From the NCBI GenBank assembly GCA_002491195.1, contig DKVL01000017.1:1-39181 (forward strand): a DNA stretch of 39,181 nt, written 5' to 3'. The notes beneath the pieces were generated by a model. The model saw only the letters and a program-made list of their open reading frames with translations. It made no database searches and was not told the origin of the DNA. Source of the DNA: Lachnospiraceae bacterium UBA7179 (GTDB lineage: Bacteria; Bacillota; Clostridia; Lachnospirales; Lachnospiraceae). This document shows positions 32,785-39,181 of this stretch, one piece after another; the stretch's first letter is position 1, and each line of letters starts with the position of its first letter. A program made the translations under genes and the position numbers.

Positions 32785-33307
32785 AGCAGAGGCTATCAGG
32801 GGATTTGACGATTACTGCCAGGAAAAAAGGAAGGCGATAGCAGGAATAACAGATGAGGAGCAGAAGGCGCGTCAGGAGAAAGTACTTGTGGCAAGATCGC
32901 TTTTACATCACGAGTCAGAGCAGGTGAGATCTGTATATACGAAATACACGATAATTATGGAGGAAAAGGGAGATGCCAATGCAGGACAGTTTTGGAATAT
33001 GCAGGAAGCGATGGTGGATGTGATTTGTGCCGGGCTCGAAGATACCTCGTTTAATAAATGGAAAGCAAATCTGGTCGATGCTGTATGTCAGGTGCAAAAG
33101 ACTGAGCAGATCAAGCGTCTGCCACGCTTTTCCAAGGCCTGCGGAAAGGTGCTCGACAGCCTTGACATTGATTTTTCGGATATCGAGGATGAACTCAGGA
33201 TGATTTTTGAGCCGGAGTGTATCTATAATACATTAGTACTGCTTGTCACGGCAGTCAAAAGTTATTGTGATTTTATGGATCGAATTTGTGAGCGGCAGAA
33301 GAAATAA
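32774..33307 (+). CDS. Unrecognised helical cytoplasmic protein (177 aa)
   Basis: No signal peptide, membrane helix or known motif. The composition is mostly charged alpha-helix, with six scattered cysteines. The start codon lies inside the end of the DNA glycosylase gene (11-base overlap), so translation is probably coupled. A Fur-family gene follows 31 bases later. Possible links to DNA repair or metal sensing rest on position only. The family is not known to me. Confidence 0.7.
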   Translation: MEYEAEAIRGFDDYCQEKRKAIAGITDEEQKARQEKVLVARSLLHHESEQVRSVYTKYTIIMEEKGDANAGQFWNMQEAMVDVICAGLEDTSFNKWKANLVDAVCQVQKTEQIKRLPRFSKACGKVLDSLDIDFSDIEDELRMIFEPECIYNTLVLLVTAVKSYCDFMDRICERQKK

Positions 33308-33338
33308 AGAGCCAGCACGAAAAGAGGTGTAGACAACC

Positions 33339-33767
33339 GTGCAAAACGATCAGCAGAAAAAGTACCGCACGAAGAATAAGGACGCGATTATGACATATCT
33401 GGATATGCACAGGGAGCATAGTTTCAGCGCCTATGATGTCAATGCATATATGCAGGAAAACGGTATCCAGATCAATCTGACGACAATCTACCGCAATCTG
33501 GACAAGCTCACAGAGAGCGGCATGATCATGAAATATAAGACGGCGGAGGATGAGTTTTGCCGCTATCAGTGTGCAAAGCCTCATGCACAGTGTCAGGAAC
33601 ACATTCATATGCAATGCAGGGAATGTGGGAAAATTTTTCATCTGGAATGCGATTTTATGGAGGAGATCGTGAGACATCTGTATGAACATCACAGGTTCAC
33701 ATTGGAGTGCGCAGGTTCCGTGCTGATGGGAGTGTGTGCAGAATGTCAGGCAAAAGCGAATGATTAA
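33339..33767 (+). CDS. Fur-family metal-dependent repressor (Zur/PerR/Fur type undecided)
   Basis: A 142-aa repressor. The winged helix spans about 10-80, with the recognition segment INLTTIYRNLDKLTESGMI. The C-terminal metal and dimer domain has HIHMQCRECGKIFHLEC and a final CAEC, giving the two CxxC pairs of the structural zinc site. The extra Cys-rich stretch CRYQCAKPHAQCQEH is noteworthy. The type cannot be settled from sequence alone. It could be the regulator of the COG0523 operon at 3726. The start is GTG with AGAGGTG upstream. Confidence 0.9.
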   Translation: MQNDQQKKYRTKNKDAIMTYLDMHREHSFSAYDVNAYMQENGIQINLTTIYRNLDKLTESGMIMKYKTAEDEFCRYQCAKPHAQCQEHIHMQCRECGKIFHLECDFMEEIVRHLYEHHRFTLECAGSVLMGVCAECQAKAND

Positions 33768-33784
33768 TAAGGGAGTGGTCAATT

Positions 33785-34288
33785 ATGGAAATGTGGGATA
33801 TCTATGATAAAGATAAAAAGCGGACAGGGCGGACGATGAAAAAAAATGACTGGTGCCTCAAGGACGGGGAATATCATCTGACAGTACTTGGTATTATAGC
33901 ACGCAAGGATGGAAGATTTCTGATCACCAAACGTGTCATGACGAAAGCATGGGCTCCTGGATGGTGGGAGGTGTCAGGCGGTGCGGCACAGGCCGGTGAG
34001 GATTCCAAAGATGCTGTGTTGAGAGAGATTAAGGAAGAGACAGGGCTTGACGTGTCTGCCTGGGATGGAGGATATCTGTTTAGTTACAAGAGAGAGAACC
34101 CTGGTGAGGGGGACAACTATTTTGTGGATATTTATCGTTTTACCGCGGATTTCGACGAGTCGGATATCCGTCTGCAGACAGAGGAGACAGACGGATATAT
34201 GTTTGCATCTCTCGACGAAATTAAGCAATTAGCTGCACAGGGAATCTTCCTTCATTATGACAGCATAAAGGAAGCATTTTCTATGTAA
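33785..34288 (+). CDS. Nudix hydrolase
   Basis: Hydrolyses a nucleoside diphosphate linked to another group; the substrate is unknown. It is 167 aa. The full Nudix box is present: G-x5-E-x7-REIKEETGL, residues about 61-83. The leading MWDIYDKDKKRTGRTMKKND is typical of the group near isopentenyl-diphosphate isomerase-like Nudix proteins. It lies 17 bases after the Fur gene, probably co-transcribed, and converges on the acyltransferase gene. No strong terminator is seen between the two; a GCTGGC/GCCAGC inverted repeat lies at 34318-34334 inside the acyltransferase end. Confidence 0.88.
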   Translation: MEMWDIYDKDKKRTGRTMKKNDWCLKDGEYHLTVLGIIARKDGRFLITKRVMTKAWAPGWWEVSGGAAQAGEDSKDAVLREIKEETGLDVSAWDGGYLFSYKRENPGEGDNYFVDIYRFTADFDESDIRLQTEETDGYMFASLDEIKQLAAQGIFLHYDSIKEAFSM

Positions 34289-34301
34289 AAGAACGATAGC
34301 T

Positions 34302-35042
34302 CTATTCTTCCAGGGAAGCTGGCGCAGCGCCAGCGAGGTAACGGTTCAGGATTTCCTGAATGCGCTGCTGTACAGTATGAGCGATTTCAATTGTAGTCAT
34401 GCTCTTATAATCTTCATAGTAAAGTGGCTTCAGATAATAGACAAAAGTCTTGATCGGTTTGAGAGTATGTTCCTCAAATACACGGTAGGAGTCGATCAGC
34501 ACGACAGGCACAATCGGAACCTTGGACCATACGGCACTCTTGAAAGCACCTGGTTTAAACTCGGTGGTAGAATTGCCGTTGTGGCAGTATCCGCCTTCTG
34601 GAAAAATAATGAACTTTCGTCCCTGTTTTGCCTCGTCAGCCATCTCGCGGATGATTTTTATGGACTGCCTTGCATCGGTCCGATCCATCCGCTTGCCATG
34701 TACTAAGTTGATAAACTGCTTTACCAAAGGCGTGTTGGATTTGTCAATATCCATAACGATCGAGCAGGGTTTGTCATGGGTGAGCATGATGCCGAGTGCA
34801 TCATATTTTCCCTGATGGTTAGGGCACATAATATAGCCGCCCTCGTTGGGAAGATTGTGGAGGCCATAGCTTTCTGTCGTAATGCGGCCCGGTTTGATCA
34901 TGCGCTTGATGCACAGGCGGTCGAGAGCATACATCTGTTCTTCTGAATATTTTTCAGGGTGGCGTGATACATATTCCATCTGTGGAATCATATAAAGGTG
35001 GTGTAAATTTCGAAATATCACATGAAAAAATCTTGAAAACAT
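34302..35042 (-). CDS. 1-acyl-glycerol-3-phosphate acyltransferase (PlsC-like)
   Basis: Acylates lysophosphatidic acid or a related lipid at the membrane, 246 aa. The catalytic motif NHQGKYD has His76 and Asp81 (H-x4-D). The second motif, usually FPEGTRS, reads FPEGGYCH, a common variant. A further block is VPIVPVVLIDSY. The N-terminus has only a weak hydrophobic stretch. The gene is alone on the minus strand, convergent with the Nudix gene and divergent from the GGDEF gene; the intergenic 35043-35289 is described separately. Confidence 0.85.
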   Translation of the reverse strand: MFSRFFHVIFRNLHHLYMIPQMEYVSRHPEKYSEEQMYALDRLCIKRMIKPGRITTESYGLHNLPNEGGYIMCPNHQGKYDALGIMLTHDKPCSIVMDIDKSNTPLVKQFINLVHGKRMDRTDARQSIKIIREMADEAKQGRKFIIFPEGGYCHNGNSTTEFKPGAFKSAVWSKVPIVPVVLIDSYRVFEEHTLKPIKTFVYYLKPLYYEDYKSMTTIEIAHTVQQRIQEILNRYLAGAAPASLEE

Positions 35043-35081
35043 ATAAAACCCCAGTTTCTTAACAATACTTTATCACTGTTG

Positions 35082-35137
35082 TGCTATAATTTGACTTAAG
35101 GAAAGACAGCTTTCACAGGAAAGTGGCAAGCCTGTCT
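35082..35137 (+). other. Extended -10 followed by a small nested hairpin
   Basis: TGCTATAAT (35082-35090) is followed by AGACAG (35104-35109) pairing with CTGTCT (35132-35137), enclosing CTTTC/GAAAG (35110-35114, 35119-35123) and an unpaired TGGCAAGC. It could be a leader structure of the GGDEF gene or, on the other strand, of the PlsC gene. No known class is recognised. Nothing else is seen in this gap except the promoter at 35196. Confidence 0.3.
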
Positions 35138-35195
35138 CTATTATATAAGAAAAAAATAAAATAGTCAACGAAACGCACATTCCATTATATTGTAC

Positions 35196-35225
35196 TTGTT
35201 TTTCGATATAAGAATGCGCTATAAT
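35196..35225 (+). promoter_or_regulatory. Promoter of the LacI-sensor/GGDEF gene
   Basis: TTGTTT at 35196-35201, an 18-base spacer and a perfect TATAAT at 35220-35225. Confidence 0.6.
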
Positions 35226-35289
35226 AATAAAAAGTGTACTTGAAATACAATTGGTGAAGGCCGCCTTTAGGAAATGGAGATATTGAAAT

Positions 35290-37170
35290 ATGAAGAGAGT
35301 AGCATTATTTTCAGATGGATGGAAGAGACTGATCACCTATGCGTGGGTGGATGGAATGATGAAGTTTATATCCAGAAGTGACGAGAAGATCTGCCTGTAT
35401 CAGTACAATTGCCATGGAAACTGGAGCCGTGACGAGAAACACAACCATGGAGAATACAATATTTATACACTGCCAGATCTGTCGGAATTTGACGGTATCA
35501 TTATGGATTGTACGAACATTTCGGACAAATACTATTTTGACTGGCTGGTGGACATGATCCGCAAGAGCAATAAACCTACAGTGAGTATCGGAAGTGATAT
35601 AGAGGGTTTTTATTATGCTGGCATTGACAATAAAAAGCCAATTGCGGACCTCATGGATCACTTGTATCACAAACATCATTGCAGGAAGTATGTCTTCGCA
35701 GGGGGACCTAAGGAAAATTACGAGAATTCCCTCAGAGTGCTGTCATATTGGGAGAGCCTTGACCGTTTTGGACTTTCCAGGGAGAACAATCCGGTGTGGT
35801 ACGGTGACTATGATTTTTCTACCGGAGTGAAATACTTTGAACAGTTTATAAAGGGTTTTCGTGGCAGGATGATAGAATTTCCGGATGTATTTGTCTGCGC
35901 AAATGACAATATTGCGGCGGGATTCTGCTACAAGGCACAGCAGAGCGGATATCAGATACCGGGGGATTTTAAGATCACAGGGTTTGATAACCTGGACAAG
36001 GCGCTCTATTTTGATCCGCAGATAACAACGGTGGGACATATGCGGGAAAACATAGGGAATAAGACAATGGAAATTCTGGCGGACGTGTGGGCAGGAAAAG
36101 ATGTGCCCAGAAACCATTTTATGCCGTCAAAATGTATTTTCTCGGAGAGCTGCGGGTGTCCGAACAGCGGACTTCTCGACTACCGGAAATATGCGAGGGG
36201 GCAGGTCATCGCCGAGGTTGATAAGCTAGAGAAGGAAGAGCTGCTCACGAAGCTTGAGAGTGACATTGTGAAGTGCAATACATATGACGAGGTTTTCAGA
36301 CAGATTGCGGAATATTTTATGAGTCTGGCGTGTGATGGTTTTGCGATCGTGATTGACAAGAGATTGTATGAAGGTGTGGCTGAGAGTGAGCTTGTGACGG
36401 ATGGCTACGATAGAGACAATCTGGTAGTGGCCTATGCGACAGAGGGTAAAAGGATGCTGAACATCAAGGAACTGTCCGAGTTGAAGCAGTATTATGAAAA
36501 AACAGGAGCCAGAAACGCATATATGTTCACGCCAATTCATTTTAGGGAGAAAGCAGTTGGATACAGTATCTTAAAAAATGGAAGATTTTTATATGACAAT
36601 CCCTATTTTTATGATATTCACAGTACGATCACCAAGACAGTAGAAAATCTGTACAAGAAACTGCAGCTTGAGATCGCGAACAAAAAGATGCGTGAGATAT
36701 ACAACAGAGATCAGCTTACAGGGCTGTATAATCGGATCGCATATACGGAGATGATCGATCCGGAGTACTGCAAGCATTGTGAAAGTGGCAGAAAATGCGT
36801 CATAAACTTTGTGGATGCGGATAACTTTAAGCAGGTCAACGATACATTTGGGCATGAAAAAGGCGACATGATCTTGAAAAAGATTGCGAACGTGCTTGTC
36901 AGCAAGTGTCCGAAAGAAGGTTTTGTGTACCGATATGGCGGGGACGAGTTTATTGCGTTTTTTCCGGTTGACAAGGAGTCAGAGGCGGATCTTTTCAAGG
37001 AGGAGGTGATCGCGCAGCTTGGAAGAGATGATATCAGTGTCAGCATTGGACAGGCAATCACAGACCCGGCATCGGACAGAGTGTTTGACGATTATATGAA
37101 AATTGCTGACGATGAGATGTATAAGATCAAGGTGGCCAAAAAAGAGAAAGGTGGTCTTAGGAAAAGATGA
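35290..37170 (+). CDS. LacI-type sensor domain fused to GGDEF diguanylate cyclase
   Basis: A 626-aa cytoplasmic protein; no signal peptide, membrane helix or N-terminal helix-turn-helix is seen. Residues about 1-290 form a periplasmic-binding-protein-like sensor as in LacI/PurR regulators (VFVCANDNIAAGFCYKAQQSG and KITGFDNLDKALYFDPQITTV are classic). Residues about 310-455 look GAF-like. The GGDEF domain starts RDQLTGLYNRIAY and has NFVDADNFKQVNDTFGHEKGD and an intact GGDEF at 550-554. It should couple a sugar or other small ligand to c-di-GMP. It overlaps the next gene by 4 bases (ATGA), implying coupled translation. Confidence 0.88.
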   Translation: MKRVALFSDGWKRLITYAWVDGMMKFISRSDEKICLYQYNCHGNWSRDEKHNHGEYNIYTLPDLSEFDGIIMDCTNISDKYYFDWLVDMIRKSNKPTVSIGSDIEGFYYAGIDNKKPIADLMDHLYHKHHCRKYVFAGGPKENYENSLRVLSYWESLDRFGLSRENNPVWYGDYDFSTGVKYFEQFIKGFRGRMIEFPDVFVCANDNIAAGFCYKAQQSGYQIPGDFKITGFDNLDKALYFDPQITTVGHMRENIGNKTMEILADVWAGKDVPRNHFMPSKCIFSESCGCPNSGLLDYRKYARGQVIAEVDKLEKEELLTKLESDIVKCNTYDEVFRQIAEYFMSLACDGFAIVIDKRLYEGVAESELVTDGYDRDNLVVAYATEGKRMLNIKELSELKQYYEKTGARNAYMFTPIHFREKAVGYSILKNGRFLYDNPYFYDIHSTITKTVENLYKKLQLEIANKKMREIYNRDQLTGLYNRIAYTEMIDPEYCKHCESGRKCVINFVDADNFKQVNDTFGHEKGDMILKKIANVLVSKCPKEGFVYRYGGDEFIAFFPVDKESEADLFKEEVIAQLGRDDISVSIGQAITDPASDRVFDDYMKIADDEMYKIKVAKKEKGGLRKR

Positions 37171-37853
37171 GAAAAACCTGGAATCGTATGATTGGGTTTG
37201 CGTTTGCAGTGGCGCTGTTGTTCGTGACACCGGCGATGGAGGCGCAGGCGGCGGAATATACTGTAACAGCGGCAGAGGCTGTTTTATATACAAATGAGAA
37301 TACAGTGATATTGGCCGATGCGGATGACAACACTGTAGTACTTCCAGAAGTGGCGGCCAATCTGCCGATACTGGTTACGGGTGTCACGAGTAACGGTTAC
37401 TTTCAGATTAATATAGACGGACAGATTTTTTATATTCATGGAATCGGGTTAAGTCAAGCGGTCACAACAAGTGCAGCAGAAAGTCAGGTCTATGAGATCC
37501 TTATGGCGCAGAAAGCTGTTTTCCCGGAGGGAATGCGCTGGACAAATGATAATCGTTATGACTGGAAAGGCGGAACTTATATCGGTGGTTTCGGATGTGC
37601 GGGCTTTGCGTTTGCAGTGAGCGATGCGGCGTTCGGTGATGTGCCGGCGACAATCCATAAGGATTATTCCAAGATTAGGGTTGGAGACATTCTTAGAGTG
37701 GATAATGATACGCATTCTGTGATAGTACTTGAAGTGAAGGAAAATTCGGTCATTGTGGCGGAAGGAAATTATAATTCTTCAATTCATTGGGGACGGGAGA
37801 TCCCCAAATCGCGTCTGGTTGACCCGTTAAGCTATATCATGACGCGGTATTAG
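37167..37853 (+). CDS. Secreted SH3-like + CHAP/NlpC-like protein
   Basis: A 228-aa exported protein. The signal peptide is at about 1-28 (hydrophobic core FAFAVALLFVTP, end AQA-A). An SH3-like segment follows (about 30-95). The C-terminal domain is a cysteine-peptidase-like fold: Cys144 in GFGCAGFAF, His183 in DTHSVIVLEV and Asn201 in EGNYN, the usual Cys-His-Asn order of CHAP/NlpC enzymes. A role in cutting peptidoglycan is likely but unproven. Its start codon overlaps the stop of the GGDEF gene, so c-di-GMP signalling and wall editing may be produced together. Confidence 0.75.
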   Translation: MRKTWNRMIGFAFAVALLFVTPAMEAQAAEYTVTAAEAVLYTNENTVILADADDNTVVLPEVAANLPILVTGVTSNGYFQINIDGQIFYIHGIGLSQAVTTSAAESQVYEILMAQKAVFPEGMRWTNDNRYDWKGGTYIGGFGCAGFAFAVSDAAFGDVPATIHKDYSKIRVGDILRVDNDTHSVIVLEVKENSVIVAEGNYNSSIHWGREIPKSRLVDPLSYIMTRY

Positions 37854-37891
37854 ATTTATTGATTCGATTTTTTTGATGGAGGAGTTTTATC

Positions 37892-38371
37892 ATGGAAAAA
37901 ATAACAAGTTTTACAATTGATCATATCAAATTGCAGCCAGGGGTGTATGTTTCGAGAAAGGACAAGGTCGGTGAGAGCACGATTACGACTTTTGACCTCA
38001 GAATGACCTCACCAAACGAGGAGCCGGTCATGAATACAGCGGAGGTACATACCATTGAACATCTGGCGGCGACTTTTCTGAGAAATCATAAGGAGTATGG
38101 GGAGAAGACGATCTATTTCGGGCCGATGGGCTGTCGCACTGGTTTTTATCTGCTGCTTGCGGGAGATTATGAGTCAAAGGATATCGTTCCGCTGATGATT
38201 GAACTGTATGAGTTTATCAGGGACTATCACGATGAAGTTCCGGGGGCAAGTCCGAAGGACTGCGGCAATTATCTTGATATGAATCTGGGCATGGCAAATT
38301 ACCTTGCAAAGCGGTATCTCGACAATGTATTATATCATATCGATGAGACAAGGCTGGTGTACCCGGAATAA
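37892..38371 (+). CDS. luxS: S-ribosylhomocysteine lyase LuxS
   Basis: Cleaves S-ribosylhomocysteine to homocysteine and the autoinducer-2 precursor DPD. It is 159 aa. The metal ligands are His53 and His57 (HTIEHL) and Cys124 (KDCGNY), and Cys81 in GPMGCRTGF is the catalytic Cys; all are intact. GGAGG lies 9 bases before ATG. It follows the CHAP-like gene by 38 bases with no terminator and no S-box visible. The methyl-cycle partner pfs/mtn is not in the window. Confidence 0.97.
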   Translation: MEKITSFTIDHIKLQPGVYVSRKDKVGESTITTFDLRMTSPNEEPVMNTAEVHTIEHLAATFLRNHKEYGEKTIYFGPMGCRTGFYLLLAGDYESKDIVPLMIELYEFIRDYHDEVPGASPKDCGNYLDMNLGMANYLAKRYLDNVLYHIDETRLVYPE

Positions 38372-38416
38372 GGTTCTGTGCATATAGTATAGTAAAACCT
38401 TACGGGTGAGATACCG

Positions 38417-38974
38417 ATGGATAACACTTTTTTGACACAGATTACAAATGGCAGGGTCGAGGATGTTGAGACGGGCAGGAACGGCTCGTTTGTGCTCGTT
38501 TCTTCCAGGGATTGTCCAAACTGTGGCAGGGATCTTCAGACAATACGGCTGAATGTCGGGAACAACACAGTGATCATGGACGAAAACAGCAATCGGATAC
38601 CGCTGACGGATCTGCGGACAGGAATGACTGTCAATGCGGCATTTTCCAATGCGACGACGCGAAGCATTCCGCCGCAGGCTGCCGCGTATGTCATACAGGT
38701 GGTGGGCAGACCGCGCAATGACAATGTGACAGTCGGCAGGATCGTCGATGTGGACAGACGAAACAGGAGCTTCACGACGATCAGTGATGGGAATGTGTCT
38801 TCTGTGATGCGGTTCAATCTGGCGGATGATGCGCAGATCCTGAACGCGATGGGCAGACCGATGAATTTCTCAAATCTGGTTCCCGGCCTGCGGGTGCGGG
38901 TGAGCCACGCCGCTTTCACGACGATGAGCATCCCGCCGCAGACGACAGCCTTTGAGGTCAGGGTAATCCGGTAG
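38417..38974 (+). CDS. Unrecognised protein with two tandem copies of one beta-rich domain
   Basis: A 185-aa protein without signal peptide or membrane helix. Residues about 9-95 and 103-184 look like two copies of the same module. Each begins with a V/I-T-x-G-R-(V/I)-x-D-V strand and ends in T-x-SIPPQ-x2-A-x2-V-x-V (TRSIPPQAAAYVIQVV and TMSIPPQTTAFEVRVI). The first copy has a CPNC pair that the second lacks. The fold is probably an OB-like barrel. It may be in the luxS transcript (45-base gap). The function is unknown. Confidence 0.7.
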   Translation: MDNTFLTQITNGRVEDVETGRNGSFVLVSSRDCPNCGRDLQTIRLNVGNNTVIMDENSNRIPLTDLRTGMTVNAAFSNATTRSIPPQAAAYVIQVVGRPRNDNVTVGRIVDVDRRNRSFTTISDGNVSSVMRFNLADDAQILNAMGRPMNFSNLVPGLRVRVSHAAFTTMSIPPQTTAFEVRVIR

Positions 38975-39008
38975 TAGATGATGTAAAAACTGATCAGACC
39001 TTTATCAA

Positions 39009-39068
39009 TGTCCTTTATCCTTACGCTATATTTCATTTTTATGGCGTAAGGAAGGGGACATTTTATTA
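39009..39068 (+). terminator. Terminator after the duplicated-domain gene
   Basis: CCTTACGC (39019-39026) pairs with GCGTAAGG (39044-39051), extended by TGTCC/GGACA, then TTTTATTA. Confidence 0.75.
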
Positions 39069-39079
39069 TGGCATTTTTC

Positions 39080-39181
39080 GTTACAGTTCAGCCTAGGACT
39101 TCGCACTGCGCTGCGAAGTCCGTAAGAAAGCATAGTGGTTGAGATGCATCAAGCCAACCGCGAAGCGGTTTTTGCATGGCT
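39080..39181. repeat. Inverted-repeat structured element, copy 2 (cut by window end)
   Basis: The first 102 or so bases match copy 1 (3477-3611) in the same orientation. Stem 1 reads GGACTTCGCA/TGCGAAGTCC (39096-39105, 39112-39121) where copy 1 has GGACTTTGCA/TGCAAAGTCC. The inner stem reads AACCGC/GCGGTT where copy 1 has ATCGC/GCGAT. The right end and its inverted repeat lie beyond the window. Confidence 0.8.

Noticed and set aside
34318..34334. GCTGGC/GCCAGC inverted repeat as a terminator for the Nudix gene
   Set aside because: It lies inside the acyltransferase coding end and has no T-run on the plus strand.
37854..37891. A SAM-type riboswitch upstream of luxS
   Set aside because: Only 38 bases separate the genes, too short for any S-box, and no motif is visible.

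Overview
The window reads as chromosomal DNA of an anaerobic Firmicute, most likely a Lachnospiraceae (Clostridium cluster XIVa). The evidence is a type A-like RNase P RNA, strong AGGAGG ribosome sites, HrcA/CIRCE control of groESL, a glycyl-radical spare-part protein, several GGDEF proteins and LuxS, together with moderate GC content. I see no phage, transposase, CRISPR array or tRNA. Most of the window is housekeeping DNA; the novelty is in the intergenic regions and in some odd domain combinations.

Layout. 1-300: 3' part of rnpB. 372-3461: L,D-transpeptidase, membrane-anchored trypsin-like protease and dCMP deaminase. 3477-3611: a 135-bp inverted-repeat element whose second copy is cut by the right edge (39080-39181). 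3726-5852: a zinc-type COG0523 GTPase with a large His-rich insert, then a GTPase fused to a YcgQ-like C-terminal domain. 5851-7489 (minus): pyrBI with its own promoter and what looks like a leader-peptide attenuator. 7591-9361: PH-domain protein and D-Ala-D-Ala carboxypeptidase. 9381-10932 (minus): CmpB-like membrane protein and a DUF5050-like protein. 11024-16801: pheA, ppx, ppk and maf. 16916-19346: two unrecognised proteins. 19347-23832: YbiT-type ABC-F ATPase, PHP-HAD fusion and degenerate GGDEF protein. 23936-26040: CIRCE and groES-groEL. 26045-27320: a structured element, a Crp/Fnr regulator and a small glycyl-radical protein behind a Crp-type site. 27456-31448: MCP-like protein, DHH phosphoesterase (minus) and membrane GGDEF protein. 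31470-34288: YgjP-like metallopeptidase, DNA glycosylase, unknown protein, Fur-family regulator and Nudix hydrolase. 34302-35042 (minus): PlsC-like acyltransferase. 35290-38974: LacI-sensor/GGDEF protein, secreted CHAP-like protein, LuxS and a duplicated-domain protein.

Most notable observations. (1) A structured element occurs twice: at 11058-11141 as the probable 5' leader of pheA, and at 26045-26134 on the minus strand beside groEL. Both copies start just after an extended -10 promoter, and their stems differ in sequence while keeping base pairing. I do not recognise this RNA. (2) pyrBI is preceded by a 30-codon leader ORF that ends four bases before a hairpin and U-run, the architecture of UTP-sensed pyrBI attenuation. 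(3) A 16-bp palindrome sits at exactly -41.5 relative to the predicted start of a GrcA-like glycyl-radical gene, next to a Crp/Fnr gene with a Cys-rich protein. (4) The edge repeat shows compensatory changes between its two copies in both stems.

Functional themes are envelope and peptidoglycan, polyphosphate (ppx, ppk), c-di-GMP signalling (three GGDEF proteins), metal homeostasis (COG0523 pair, Fur protein) and anaerobic stress repair. All function names are inferred from motifs read by eye; no database search was run.
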